Part shown: positions 37,540-44,750 of the stretch, piece by piece
Position numbering within the stretch: the first letter of the stretch is position 1
Layout: the number at the start of each line of letters is the position of its first letter
Notes under the pieces: model-generated
Seen by the model: the letters and a program-made list of their open reading frames with translations, nothing else
What the model was told of the DNA's origin: nothing
Databases searched by the model: none
Position numbers and translations under genes: made by a program
Source: CAVVSQ01 sp963848825
GTDB lineage: Bacteria > Planctomycetota > Planctomycetia > Gemmatales > Gemmataceae
Direction of reading: 5' to 3'
DNA: 64,000 nucleotides
NCBI GenBank assembly: GCA_963848825.1
Contig: CAWKFA010000017.1
Location: 992,001-1,056,000, forward strand

Positions 37540-37622
37540 CATTTTTGCGAAAAATCACGGAAAAACGGTTGCTAAGATGCGGCCGGTCTCCTAAAATCAA
37601 CGCTGCCAACTTGGTTCGGTAT

Positions 37623-37739
37623 CTTATCTAGAGTGGCTGAGGGATTGGGCCCTTTGAAGCCACAGCAACCGGTCGCCTTCCCGACGACGCAGGTGCTAAC
37701 TCCCACCCGGTAAGGCCGGGAGAGATAAGGGCAAGCTCA
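37623..37739 (+). promoter_or_regulatory. SAM-I (S-box) riboswitch aptamer
   Basis: P1 is formed by CTTATCT (37623-37629) and AGATAAG (37733-37739). Between them the S-box core is present in order: AGAG, a P2 stem of GTGGCT/AGCCAC enclosing GAGGGATTGGGCCCTTTGAA, CAGCAACC, a variable P3, the invariant GGTGCTAACTCC junction, and a P4 stem (CCCGG/CCGGG). This matches the SAM-I consensus closely. The aptamer lies 210 bases before the threonine-synthase-like gene. I could not single out the terminator/antiterminator or ribosome-binding-site sequestering stem in 37740-37948. SAM-I switches turn their genes off when S-adenosylmethionine is abundant. Confidence 0.9.
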
Positions 37740-37948
37740 ACGCTTTCTTCTTCTCTAATAATCCGGCTGGGGCATTTTGCCTCGCCCGCGATTCTCTTTC
37801 TAGATAGCTGCCAATCCGCGTTGCTTATCCCCGAAAGTCCGCTCATGTAAAAGGCCAGGGTGCCTTTTCGGGCTGGCAAACGTCGGGATAATATTGCCTT
37901 GACTTACGGTACTCGACCCCCTTTTTAACGACAAAGGACAAGGGAACC

Positions 37949-39313
37949 ATGACGCCATTTGCACGAGGCCTCAAGTGCCGGCTTTGCGGCAAAACCTACC
38001 CTCAACAAGCTCTCAACTTCTGCACGGACGACTTTGGGCCCCTGGAAGTCGATTATGATTACGACGCGATCGGCGCGGTCCTCAATCGCGCCAAGATCGA
38101 GTCCCGGCCTTTCAACATGTGGCGTTATCGCGAGCTCCTACCCATCGATGGCGAGCCAACTGTCGGCGCGCTGGTGGGCGGCACCCCCCTTATTCGAGCG
38201 AAAAACCTGGCCGCCGCGCTGGGCGTTGACAAGCTTTGGATTAAAAACGACGCGGTTAATTTTCCGACCCTGTCCTTCAAGGATCGCGTCGTATCCGTGG
38301 CCCTGAGCAAGGCCCGCGAGCTCGGCTTTACCACCGTTGGCTGCGCTTCCACGGGAAACCTGGCCAACAGCGTGGCCGCCAATGCCGCCGCCGCTGGCCT
38401 CACGAGTTACATTTTCGTCCCCAACGATCTCGAACCCGCCAAGATCATGGGCACGACCGTTTATGGCGCCCGGGTCATCGGCGTGCAAGGGACCTACGAC
38501 CAGGTCAACCGCCTCTGCACCCAAGTTGCCTTCAAATATGGCTGGGGGTTCGTCAACATCAATCTGCGGCCCTATTACGCGGAAGGGTCCAAGTCGATGG
38601 GTTACGAGATCGCCGAGCAACTGGGCTGGCGGGTGCCACAACACGTGGTGGCGCCGATGGCCGGTGGCAGCCTCATCGGCAAGATTCACAAGGCTTTTCA
38701 CGAGTTCCATAAGCTTGGCTTTCTTGACGATCCCACCTGCAAGATTTACGGCGCTCAAGCCACGGGCTGCAATCCAATCACCGACGCGGTCAAGAACGCT
38801 CGCGATAGCCATAAACCCGTTCGCAAACCCAACACCATTGCGAAATCCCTGGCCATTGGCGACCCGGCGGACGGTTATTTCGCTTCGAAAGTAATGCGTG
38901 ATACGGGCGGCTGGGGTGAGGACGCCACGGATGACGAGATCCGCGAAGCCATGCTGCTGCTGGCGCGCACGGAAGGCGTCTTCGCGGAGACGGCGGGTGG
39001 CGTGACCTTGGCCGTCACCAAAAAACTTATCGAACAGGGCCGTATCCCGCGCGATGAAGAGATCGTCATCTGCATCACCGGTAATGGCCTCAAAACCCAG
39101 GATGCCATCGCCGGCGTTTTACAAGCGGTGCCCGTGATCAGGCCGATCTTGGAGGAATTTGAGCCGCTGGTCGGCAAGCTGGACGGCCACGAACATAATC
39201 CAGAGCTTCTGGCGTCCATTGCTCAAGCGGGCGAGCATGCTGGCTTGCCACGGGCCCATCGCCTCGAGGACTTGAAACGCCAACGTGACCTCCCTCAGAA
39301 ACAACGAGTGTAA
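37949..39313 (+). CDS. threonine-synthase-like PLP enzyme under SAM riboswitch control
   Basis: A 454-residue fold-type II PLP enzyme. The N-terminal rubredoxin-like knuckle has C10-x-x-C13 (GLKCRLCGKTY) and another Cys at 25. PLP-binding Lys111 lies in FPTLSFKDRV, where typical threonine synthases have NPTGSFKDRG. STGNLANSVAAN and the Gly-rich PMAGGSLIGKIHK bind the cofactor phosphate; ITGNGLKTQ is near the C-terminus. Threonine synthases convert O-phosphohomoserine to threonine, and the family also includes cysteate synthase, which uses a sulfur nucleophile. The upstream riboswitch and downstream sulfur-carrier genes suggest a role in homocysteine or cysteine synthesis. ThrC proper remains the default alternative. 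AAGGG precedes the ATG. Confidence 0.85.
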   Translation: MTPFARGLKCRLCGKTYPQQALNFCTDDFGPLEVDYDYDAIGAVLNRAKIESRPFNMWRYRELLPIDGEPTVGALVGGTPLIRAKNLAAALGVDKLWIKNDAVNFPTLSFKDRVVSVALSKARELGFTTVGCASTGNLANSVAANAAAAGLTSYIFVPNDLEPAKIMGTTVYGARVIGVQGTYDQVNRLCTQVAFKYGWGFVNINLRPYYAEGSKSMGYEIAEQLGWRVPQHVVAPMAGGSLIGKIHKAFHEFHKLGFLDDPTCKIYGAQATGCNPITDAVKNARDSHKPVRKPNTIAKSLAIGDPADGYFASKVMRDTGGWGEDATDDEIREAMLLLARTEGVFAETAGGVTLAVTKKLIEQGRIPRDEEIVICITGNGLKTQDAIAGVLQAVPVIRPILEEFEPLVGKLDGHEHNPELLASIAQAGEHAGLPRAHRLEDLKRQRDLPQKQRV

Positions 39314-39540
39314 AAATGGCCGTCGTGACCGCGCACGCCCCGGGCCAGGTGGGCAGCTGGTTTGATTCCCGTATTGCAGAATGGTGATCGTCTAACGCGA
39401 GAAGAATGTAAACGTCCGTCAGCGCAACCACGGTTCGCCTCAATTCGATATCATCGGCTGGCTGGGCCGCCTCCGGCGAACTCTACAGAACCGTAATCAG
39501 GGCCGTTTGTAAAACACGATCTTTGTGAGGATAATCAACT

Positions 39541-39813
39541 ATGTCCATTCGCGTTAATATTCCCACCCCGATGCGCCAACATACCGACAATCAAGCCGTC
39601 GTTGAAGCTGTGGGAAGCTCGGTCAAGGATTTACTCGATAATCTTGGTACGAAATTTCCCGGTATTGGCAGCCGTGTCTTTGAAAATGGGCAGGTGCGCC
39701 GTTTCGTGAACATTTATGTAAACGACGAAGACATTCGCTATCTCGACAATCTCCAAACCGCGGTCAAAGACGGCGACGAGATCAGCATCATTCCCGCGGT
39801 CGCCGGCGGTTGA
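39541..39813 (+). CDS. MoaD/ThiS/CysO-like ubiquitin-fold sulfur carrier
   Basis: A 90-residue beta-grasp protein ending exactly in Gly-Gly (SIIPAVAGG), the form needed for C-terminal adenylation and thiocarboxylation. MSIRVNIPTPMRQHTDNQ, RRFVNIYVNDEDIRYL and DGDEISIIPAVAGG are close to Mycobacterium tuberculosis CysO as I remember it, closer than to MoaD or ThiS. CysO donates sulfide to an O-phosphoserine-dependent PLP enzyme. Here a threonine-synthase-like PLP enzyme lies 227 bases upstream, and an E1 and a desulfurase lie downstream. No upstream terminator was seen, so the riboswitch may control it too. Confidence 0.9.
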   Translation: MSIRVNIPTPMRQHTDNQAVVEAVGSSVKDLLDNLGTKFPGIGSRVFENGQVRRFVNIYVNDEDIRYLDNLQTAVKDGDEISIIPAVAGG

Positions 39814-39901
39814 ATGCACTGATTTTAGATTGCAGGGTGGCCAAGAAGTCCTGAAATCTTCGGTTTGCCATCCAGGTTTCGCAATTCCTGTTGGGGGTTT
39901 T

Positions 39902-40237
39902 ATGGCAGAGGAGCAACGTGAGGTTCCCGAAGGCGCGGCGGTTTTGCCGCTCATTCCTGAAGAATTAAAGGTTCATCCGCTGCTGCTGGCGGTTTTGCAT
40001 GCTGTCGTTTTTTTCGACGGTTCGTCTGAAGACGTGGTTCATGACGCGGCCGCGGACGAGGCCTTGAATTACATGGCCACCTATTTGCAGCGGCTGGAGG
40101 GCCCCGAATTGCGGCGCATGAAGGAAGACATGGATTGCCTGCTGGCATTCGCGCGGCAAGAAGAGTGGCCCGTCGAGGAACTCACGTTTTTGCAAGGCTT
40201 TTTGACGGAATATGGTGTGACGGGAGAGAAGCCGTGA
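39902..40237 (+). CDS. small acidic protein of unknown function in the sulfur-carrier operon
   Basis: A 111-residue soluble protein opening MAEEQREVPEGAAVLPLIPE. It is acidic and helical (LLLAVLHAVVFFDGSSEDVV, then YMATYLQRLEGPELRRMKED). It has no HxH or other JAMM metalloprotease signature, no CxxC and no signal peptide. Position between the carrier and E1 genes on the same strand suggests a role in the same pathway, perhaps as an adaptor. I do not recognise a family. Confidence 0.65.
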   Translation: MAEEQREVPEGAAVLPLIPEELKVHPLLLAVLHAVVFFDGSSEDVVHDAAADEALNYMATYLQRLEGPELRRMKEDMDCLLAFARQEEWPVEELTFLQGFLTEYGVTGEKP

Positions 40238-40378
40238 TTAGCACAGGGGCCCCGCACGGCGGCCGCAGCCCATTTTATCGCAATAGCGCGGAATTCTCCC
40301 GGGCCGATGCCATGCCGCCAGTCCGGGACAATAACAGCCACGGCGAAATCAAAGTCAACCTTTTTTGAGCTGAGACTT

Positions 40379-41419
40379 ATGTCGAACCTTCCTTCCCTGG
40401 AACGCTATAGCCGCCAGATGCGTTTTTATGGCATCGCTGAAGCCGGTCAGCGCAAGCTATCGGATGCTCATGTCACCTTGTGTGGCTGCGGGGCGCTGGG
40501 GACGGTGCTGGCCAACGCGCTGGTGCGCGCGGGCGTGGGGCACCTGCGGCTGATCGACCGCGATTTCATTGAGACGCACAATCTGCAGCGCCAGGTCCTC
40601 TTTGACGAACATGACGTTGCCGAGAACTTGCCCAAGGCCGAGGCCGCCGCGCGTAAGCTCGGCGCCATCAACTCGCAAGTCGTCGTCGAGCCCGTGGTCA
40701 CGGATATCGACCGTACCAACATCCTCGGACTTTGCGAGGATGCCGATATCATTCTCGATGGCACGGATAATTTCGAGGTGCGCTACCTTATCAACGACGT
40801 CGCGGTGAAGACCAACAAGCCGTGGGTGTATGGCGGTTCCATCGGCAGCCACGGCCAAACGATGACCATTCTGCCAGGCGAGACTCCGTGCCTGCGCTGC
40901 GTCTTCGAAGCGGCCCCATCGGCCGGCGAGGCAGGCACATGTGAAACGGCAGGCGTGCTTTCGCCCATTGTCAACATCGTGGCTAGCTTCCAGGTCGCCG
41001 AGGCCCTCAAAATTCTCACCGGCCATTTGGACAAGGTAAGCCGTGAGCTCATTTATGTCGATGTCTGGGAGAACACGCTGCGCCGCATCAAGATCGCGCC
41101 GCTTCTGGGCAAGGTCGATTGCCCCTGCTGCCAGCACCGGCGTTTCGATTGGCTCGAAGGAGATCAAGGATCGCAGACCACCAGCCTGTGTGGCCGTAAT
41201 GCCGTGCAAGTAGCCCAGCGGGCGCCGACGGCCGTCAATTTCGAATCGATGGCCAACCATTTGGAATCGCTCGGTGCCGTGAGCTACAATCGCTTTCTTC
41301 TCAAATTCAGCGCCGAGGGCCATGAATTCACCGTGTTTCCCGACGGCCGGGCCATCATCAAGGGGACCAGCGATATCGACAAGGCGCGAACGCTTTACGC
41401 CAGGTATATTGGCCATTGA
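40379..41419 (+). CDS. ThiF/MoeB/HesA-family E1-like sulfur-carrier activating enzyme
   Basis: A 346-residue adenylyltransferase that should activate the C-terminal glycine of the neighbouring carrier with ATP. RYSRQMRFYGIAEAGQRKL opens the fold. The nucleotide loop is CGCGALG (residues 35-41), followed by DRDFIETHNLQRQVLF with the conserved Arg. Zinc Cys pairs are C171-x-x-C174 and C248/C251 (DCPCC). Cys188 in GTCETAGVLSP is at the position of the catalytic Cys of MoeB/ThiF. A C-terminal domain of about 75 residues (FLLKFSAEGHEFTVFPDGRA) replaces the rhodanese of some relatives. The ATG at 40379 is favoured; the longer start at 40307 lacks similarity. Confidence 0.93.
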   Translation: MSNLPSLERYSRQMRFYGIAEAGQRKLSDAHVTLCGCGALGTVLANALVRAGVGHLRLIDRDFIETHNLQRQVLFDEHDVAENLPKAEAAARKLGAINSQVVVEPVVTDIDRTNILGLCEDADIILDGTDNFEVRYLINDVAVKTNKPWVYGGSIGSHGQTMTILPGETPCLRCVFEAAPSAGEAGTCETAGVLSPIVNIVASFQVAEALKILTGHLDKVSRELIYVDVWENTLRRIKIAPLLGKVDCPCCQHRRFDWLEGDQGSQTTSLCGRNAVQVAQRAPTAVNFESMANHLESLGAVSYNRFLLKFSAEGHEFTVFPDGRAIIKGTSDIDKARTLYARYIGH

Positions 41420-41574
41420 GAGCAGATTTTGAGATTAGAATGTTTACGAAGTTTGCGGGCGGATCCGTCTGGCGGGCGCGCTAATGGGCGAAATACCTTG
41501 GCAAAAGTCTCCTGCCTGTGGGCTATCAATTCGGATCACCTACCTTCTCAACTCGAATTAAAACTAACACTAAT

Positions 41575-42714
41575 ATGATTTATCTCGACAACGCCGCGAC
41601 GAGCTTCCCCAAACCCGAGGCGGTCTACCAGGCCCTGGATCATTTCGCCCGGCATGATCTGGCCAATCCTGGTCGGGCCGGGCACAAAATGGCACTGGCC
41701 GCGGAACGGGCGCTTGACGATGGGCGGCATGAATTGAATCAGTTCTTTCACGGCGAGGGGCCGGAACGTTTCATCTTTACGTTGAATTGCACCGACGCGC
41801 TCAACATGGCTTTCAAGGGGGTGTTGACCGACGGCGACCACGTCATCACCTCGAACCTCGAACATAACAGCGTCAGCCGTCCCTTGCGGGCCATGGAGCT
41901 CGCCGGCAAAATAGGACTCACGCGCATCAGTGCCGACGCCGGAGGTACCATTGATCCCGATGCCATACGCCAGGCAATCACTGCCAAAACCAGGCTCATC
42001 GCGCTGACCCACGCCAGCAACGTCGTGGGGACAGTGCAGCCCATCTCGGCGATAGGCAAGATCGCGCGGGAACACAATCTTCTTTTTCTCGTGGACGCTG
42101 CACAAACGGCGGGCGTTTTGCCGATCGATATCCAAACCATGGGCATCGATTTGTTGGCTTTGCCTGGGCACAAATCGCTGTTTGGCCCCACGGGAACCGG
42201 TGCTTTATATGCGGGGTCAAGGGCCAAGGTCGGCGTCTGGCGCGAAGGTGGCACCGGCGGCGACTCTTCGAGCGAAACCCAGCCGCGCGACCTTCCTTAT
42301 TTTCTTGAAGGCGGCACGCCCAACGTTTTGGGCATTGCCGGCATGACCGCCGGCATCAAATTTGTAAAACAGCAGGGGCTGAAAAAAATCCACGATCACG
42401 AGGTTGAACTGACGGCAATACTCTGGCAACGACTGGACGAGATAGGCGGCTTCAAGGTGCTTGGCCACCGCGATATGTCCCAACGTGTGGCCACCCTCAG
42501 CTTTCAATGTGAATCATTGCCGGCAGCGGAGCTGGGCGGCATTCTCGATCAAGCGTTTGACATCGCCATCCGCCCAGGCCTGCACTGTGCACCCTATATT
42601 CACCGCGCCCAGGGCACCTTTCCAGATGGCGCGGTGCGGGTCAGTCCGGGTGCGTTCAATACGAAGGACGACATCGACCGCCTTGGGAAGGCCCTCGCGG
42701 AAATCGTGAGCTGA
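41575..42714 (+). CDS. cysteine desulfurase family protein (NifS/SufS type, TIGR01977-like)
   Basis: A 379-residue class V aminotransferase-fold enzyme that removes sulfur from cysteine as a persulfide. MIYLDNAATSFPKPEAVYQA is the hallmark start. PLP Lys200 lies in LPGHKSLFGPTGTGAL; LEHNSVSRPL and HASNVVGTVQP bind the cofactor. The sulfur-accepting Cys338 is in GLHCAPYIHR. The ATG at 41575 fits the family start; the frame open from 41518 adds unrelated residues. As last gene of the riboswitch-headed run it could supply sulfur to the E1-activated carrier, bypassing free sulfide. A 155-base gap separates it from the E1 gene. Confidence 0.92.
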   Translation: MIYLDNAATSFPKPEAVYQALDHFARHDLANPGRAGHKMALAAERALDDGRHELNQFFHGEGPERFIFTLNCTDALNMAFKGVLTDGDHVITSNLEHNSVSRPLRAMELAGKIGLTRISADAGGTIDPDAIRQAITAKTRLIALTHASNVVGTVQPISAIGKIAREHNLLFLVDAAQTAGVLPIDIQTMGIDLLALPGHKSLFGPTGTGALYAGSRAKVGVWREGGTGGDSSSETQPRDLPYFLEGGTPNVLGIAGMTAGIKFVKQQGLKKIHDHEVELTAILWQRLDEIGGFKVLGHRDMSQRVATLSFQCESLPAAELGGILDQAFDIAIRPGLHCAPYIHRAQGTFPDGAVRVSPGAFNTKDDIDRLGKALAEIVS

Positions 42715-42729
42715 CCTTCCGCGCGGGCT

Positions 42730-43077
42730 TCAAGCTTCAGCCACGCGTTTCGCTGGCGTGCACACACCTATCGACATGGCCACTTTGCCCACGAGTTCTC
42801 CGCCCCGCCAAAACTCCGCCGGGCCTTCGTAGTGGCATGGATGTTCCGGCGTCCACAGGTTTGGTTCAGGTATAACCACTCGATAACTTCCCAGCTCGGT
42901 CAACGGGCGCAAGGGGTAGGCCACTTCCACGGTGCTTACGCCGGGACAGCGCGGGCCGACCAGACGCCCGCGCACGTCCACGCCCTCGGGAAGTTTATCA
43001 AACTGGATGCGAATATCGGCACAGGTCGGATCAAGCGAATAAATCCACATTCGGTAGGTTGACGGCAGTTCATCCAT
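42730..43077 (-). CDS. small conserved hypothetical protein, beta-rich
   Basis: A 115-residue protein opening MDELPSTYRMWIYSLDPTCA. It is soluble with alternating beta-type segments (DVRGRLVGPRCPGVSTVEVA, then GSYRVVIPEPNLWTPEHPCH). The phrase IPEPNLWTPEHP recalls the immunoglobulin-like domain of beta-galactosidases and beta-mannosidases, but no catalytic part is present. It lies 44 bases after queA on the same strand and converges with the desulfurase gene 15 bases away. Function unknown. Confidence 0.6.
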   Translation of the reverse strand: MDELPSTYRMWIYSLDPTCADIRIQFDKLPEGVDVRGRLVGPRCPGVSTVEVAYPLRPLTELGSYRVVIPEPNLWTPEHPCHYEGPAEFWRGGELVGKVAMSIGVCTPAKRVAEA

Positions 43078-43121
43078 CGAAAATACCCTCCAGGTTTTGC
43101 GTGTTCACTGGCACTGGCTGC

Positions 43122-44153
43122 CTATTCAATCATCATCGCGTCCCCATAGCTAAAAAAGCGATAATTTTCCTCGGCCGCCAGCGTGTAAGCCTGCTTCAAC
43201 AGTTCCTGTCCGCCGAATGCGGCTACCAGAAGGAGCAACGTTGTCCTCGGAAAATGAAAGTTCGTAATCAGCACATCGACGGCACGAAAGGCATAAGGGG
43301 GATAGATAAACAGATCGGTTTGTCCCGACCATGCCCGAACTTGTCCGTCACGGGCCGCCGTCTCCAGCACGCGCACGCTCGTCGTTCCCACCGCGACAAT
43401 CCGGCCTCCCGCTGCCTTGGTCTCCATGATCGAACAGGCCGATGCGGGCGATAGTTCTCCCCATTCTTGATGCATTACATGCTGACTCGGATCGTCTGTC
43501 TGCATAGGCTGGAAAGTCCCCAGGCCCACGTGCAGGGTCACGAACGTCCAACGGATGCCCCGTTTTTTTAGGTTTTCAAATACGCTGGGGGTAAAGTGCA
43601 GTCCCGCCGTCGGTGCCGCCACGGCGCCTTCCTGTTTGGCATAGACGGTCTGGTAACGAGCAAGATCTTCAGGCCGCGCCCGTCCCTTGCGGATATAAGG
43701 AGGCAGCGGCACCTGCCCGGCCTGCTCGAGTAAGTGGATAGCCGGGCCACTGTGGTTTGGCCGAGCGTACCAGCTTCCGCCCGAAGCCCTGGCAACCAAC
43801 GTCAATGCCAGTGGCCCAGGCTCAATGGCAATGACCTCTCCGGGCTTGAGCCGGCCACGTGTCTGACAGAGTAGTTCCCAGGTGCCGTCGGGCAAGGCAC
43901 GCAAAAACAGGCCTTCCCATTTACCGCCGCTGCTGAGCCGACGGCCAAGGAGTCGAGCTGGTAACACGCGTGTGTCGTTTAGAACCAAAAGGTCGCCCGG
44001 CCTGAGGAGCTCTGGCAAGTCGAAGAAATGCCGGTGCGTCAGCATTTGGGAAGCGCGCGTGACAACCAGCAGTCGGGCCTGGTCGCGAGGCTCGATTGGT
44101 TCCTGGGCGATTAAGCGCTGCGGGACGCTGAAATCGAAAAAAGGTTCGGCCAT
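43122..44153 (-). CDS. queA: S-adenosylmethionine:tRNA ribosyltransferase-isomerase
   Basis: QueA moves the ribose of SAM onto preQ1 at the wobble base of certain tRNAs to give epoxyqueuosine. The 343-residue protein is complete: FDFSVPQRLIAQEPIEPRD near the start, DLLVLNDTRVLPARLLGRR, YQTVYAKQEGAVAAPTAGLH, FVTLHVGLGTFQP and ITNFHFPRTTLLLLVAAFGG near the end, all canonical. Its start lies four bases after the stop of the preceding small exported protein, so the two are probably coupled. The gene belongs to a leftward run that starts with cls. Confidence 0.97.
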   Translation of the reverse strand: MAEPFFDFSVPQRLIAQEPIEPRDQARLLVVTRASQMLTHRHFFDLPELLRPGDLLVLNDTRVLPARLLGRRLSSGGKWEGLFLRALPDGTWELLCQTRGRLKPGEVIAIEPGPLALTLVARASGGSWYARPNHSGPAIHLLEQAGQVPLPPYIRKGRARPEDLARYQTVYAKQEGAVAAPTAGLHFTPSVFENLKKRGIRWTFVTLHVGLGTFQPMQTDDPSQHVMHQEWGELSPASACSIMETKAAGGRIVAVGTTSVRVLETAARDGQVRAWSGQTDLFIYPPYAFRAVDVLITNFHFPRTTLLLLVAAFGGQELLKQAYTLAAEENYRFFSYGDAMMIE

Positions 44154-44157
44154 ACGG

Positions 44158-44700
44158 TTACTTGAAGTTCTTCAACCAGTCATCGAAGGATTTTTTGTGC
44201 TGGTCCAATGTCTTGGCCGGGCCGGTCAGCGTTATGAAATAAGGGCCGCCCTCGCAAGCGAAGACGACGCCGAAGCGGCGATAATTGGTTTTGCGTTCCG
44301 TTTTGGCGTTGGGATCGAAAGGCGGGTTTTTAGAAAGATAAGTCCCCTGGATATCCAGATAGGTGAGGTCAGCCTTGCCGGCCTTGAAGTTTTCAACCTT
44401 GGAGGCCTGCTCGATAGTCTTGCCTTCGGGCGGCTGAAACTGGCTTTTCCAGCGGGTTATGTTGTCGTCTGTGCTGCCGCCGGCCTTTTCTCCAAAAAAG
44501 AAGATCACGAGTTCCGCATCCCCGACAGCGAATTGATGCGACCGCAGTTTGTTGGACGGAGGCTGGCTTTTCCAGTCGGCCGGTGTTGTCGATTTGAGAG
44601 TGCCCAGAGTGACGACGGTCCCCTTGTCGCCACCGTCAGCTCGATTATCAAGCAGGAGCAGCCCAGCCATGAAACTCAAGACGATGCCAAGGGCCTTCAT
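44158..44700 (-). CDS. small secreted hypothetical protein, 180 aa
   Basis: MKALGIVLSFMAGLLLLDNR is a signal peptide; AAAGGA precedes the ATG at 44700. The mature protein is soluble with TVVTLGTLKSTTPADWKSQP, then FAVGDAELVIFFFGEKAGGS. It looks like the planctomycete exported proteins that end in a helix such as TLDQHKKSFDDWLKNFK. No enzymatic motif was seen. It lies between cls and queA, four bases from queA. Confidence 0.7.
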   Translation of the reverse strand: MKALGIVLSFMAGLLLLDNRADGGDKGTVVTLGTLKSTTPADWKSQPPSNKLRSHQFAVGDAELVIFFFGEKAGGSTDDNITRWKSQFQPPEGKTIEQASKVENFKAGKADLTYLDIQGTYLSKNPPFDPNAKTERKTNYRRFGVVFACEGGPYFITLTGPAKTLDQHKKSFDDWLKNFK

Positions 44701-44750
44701 GATGTTTCCTTTCGTTGGAAAATGCGTTAGTTTTAGAGGGTTTTTGATGC

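Noticed and set aside
40457..41416. 319-codon frame antisense to the E1-like gene
   Set aside because: The sense strand contains GCGALG, the zinc Cys pairs and the expected length; the antisense frame has nothing comparable.
44158..44700. Assigning the small secreted protein near cls to a phospholipid function
   Set aside because: Adjacency alone is not evidence; no lipid-related motif is present.
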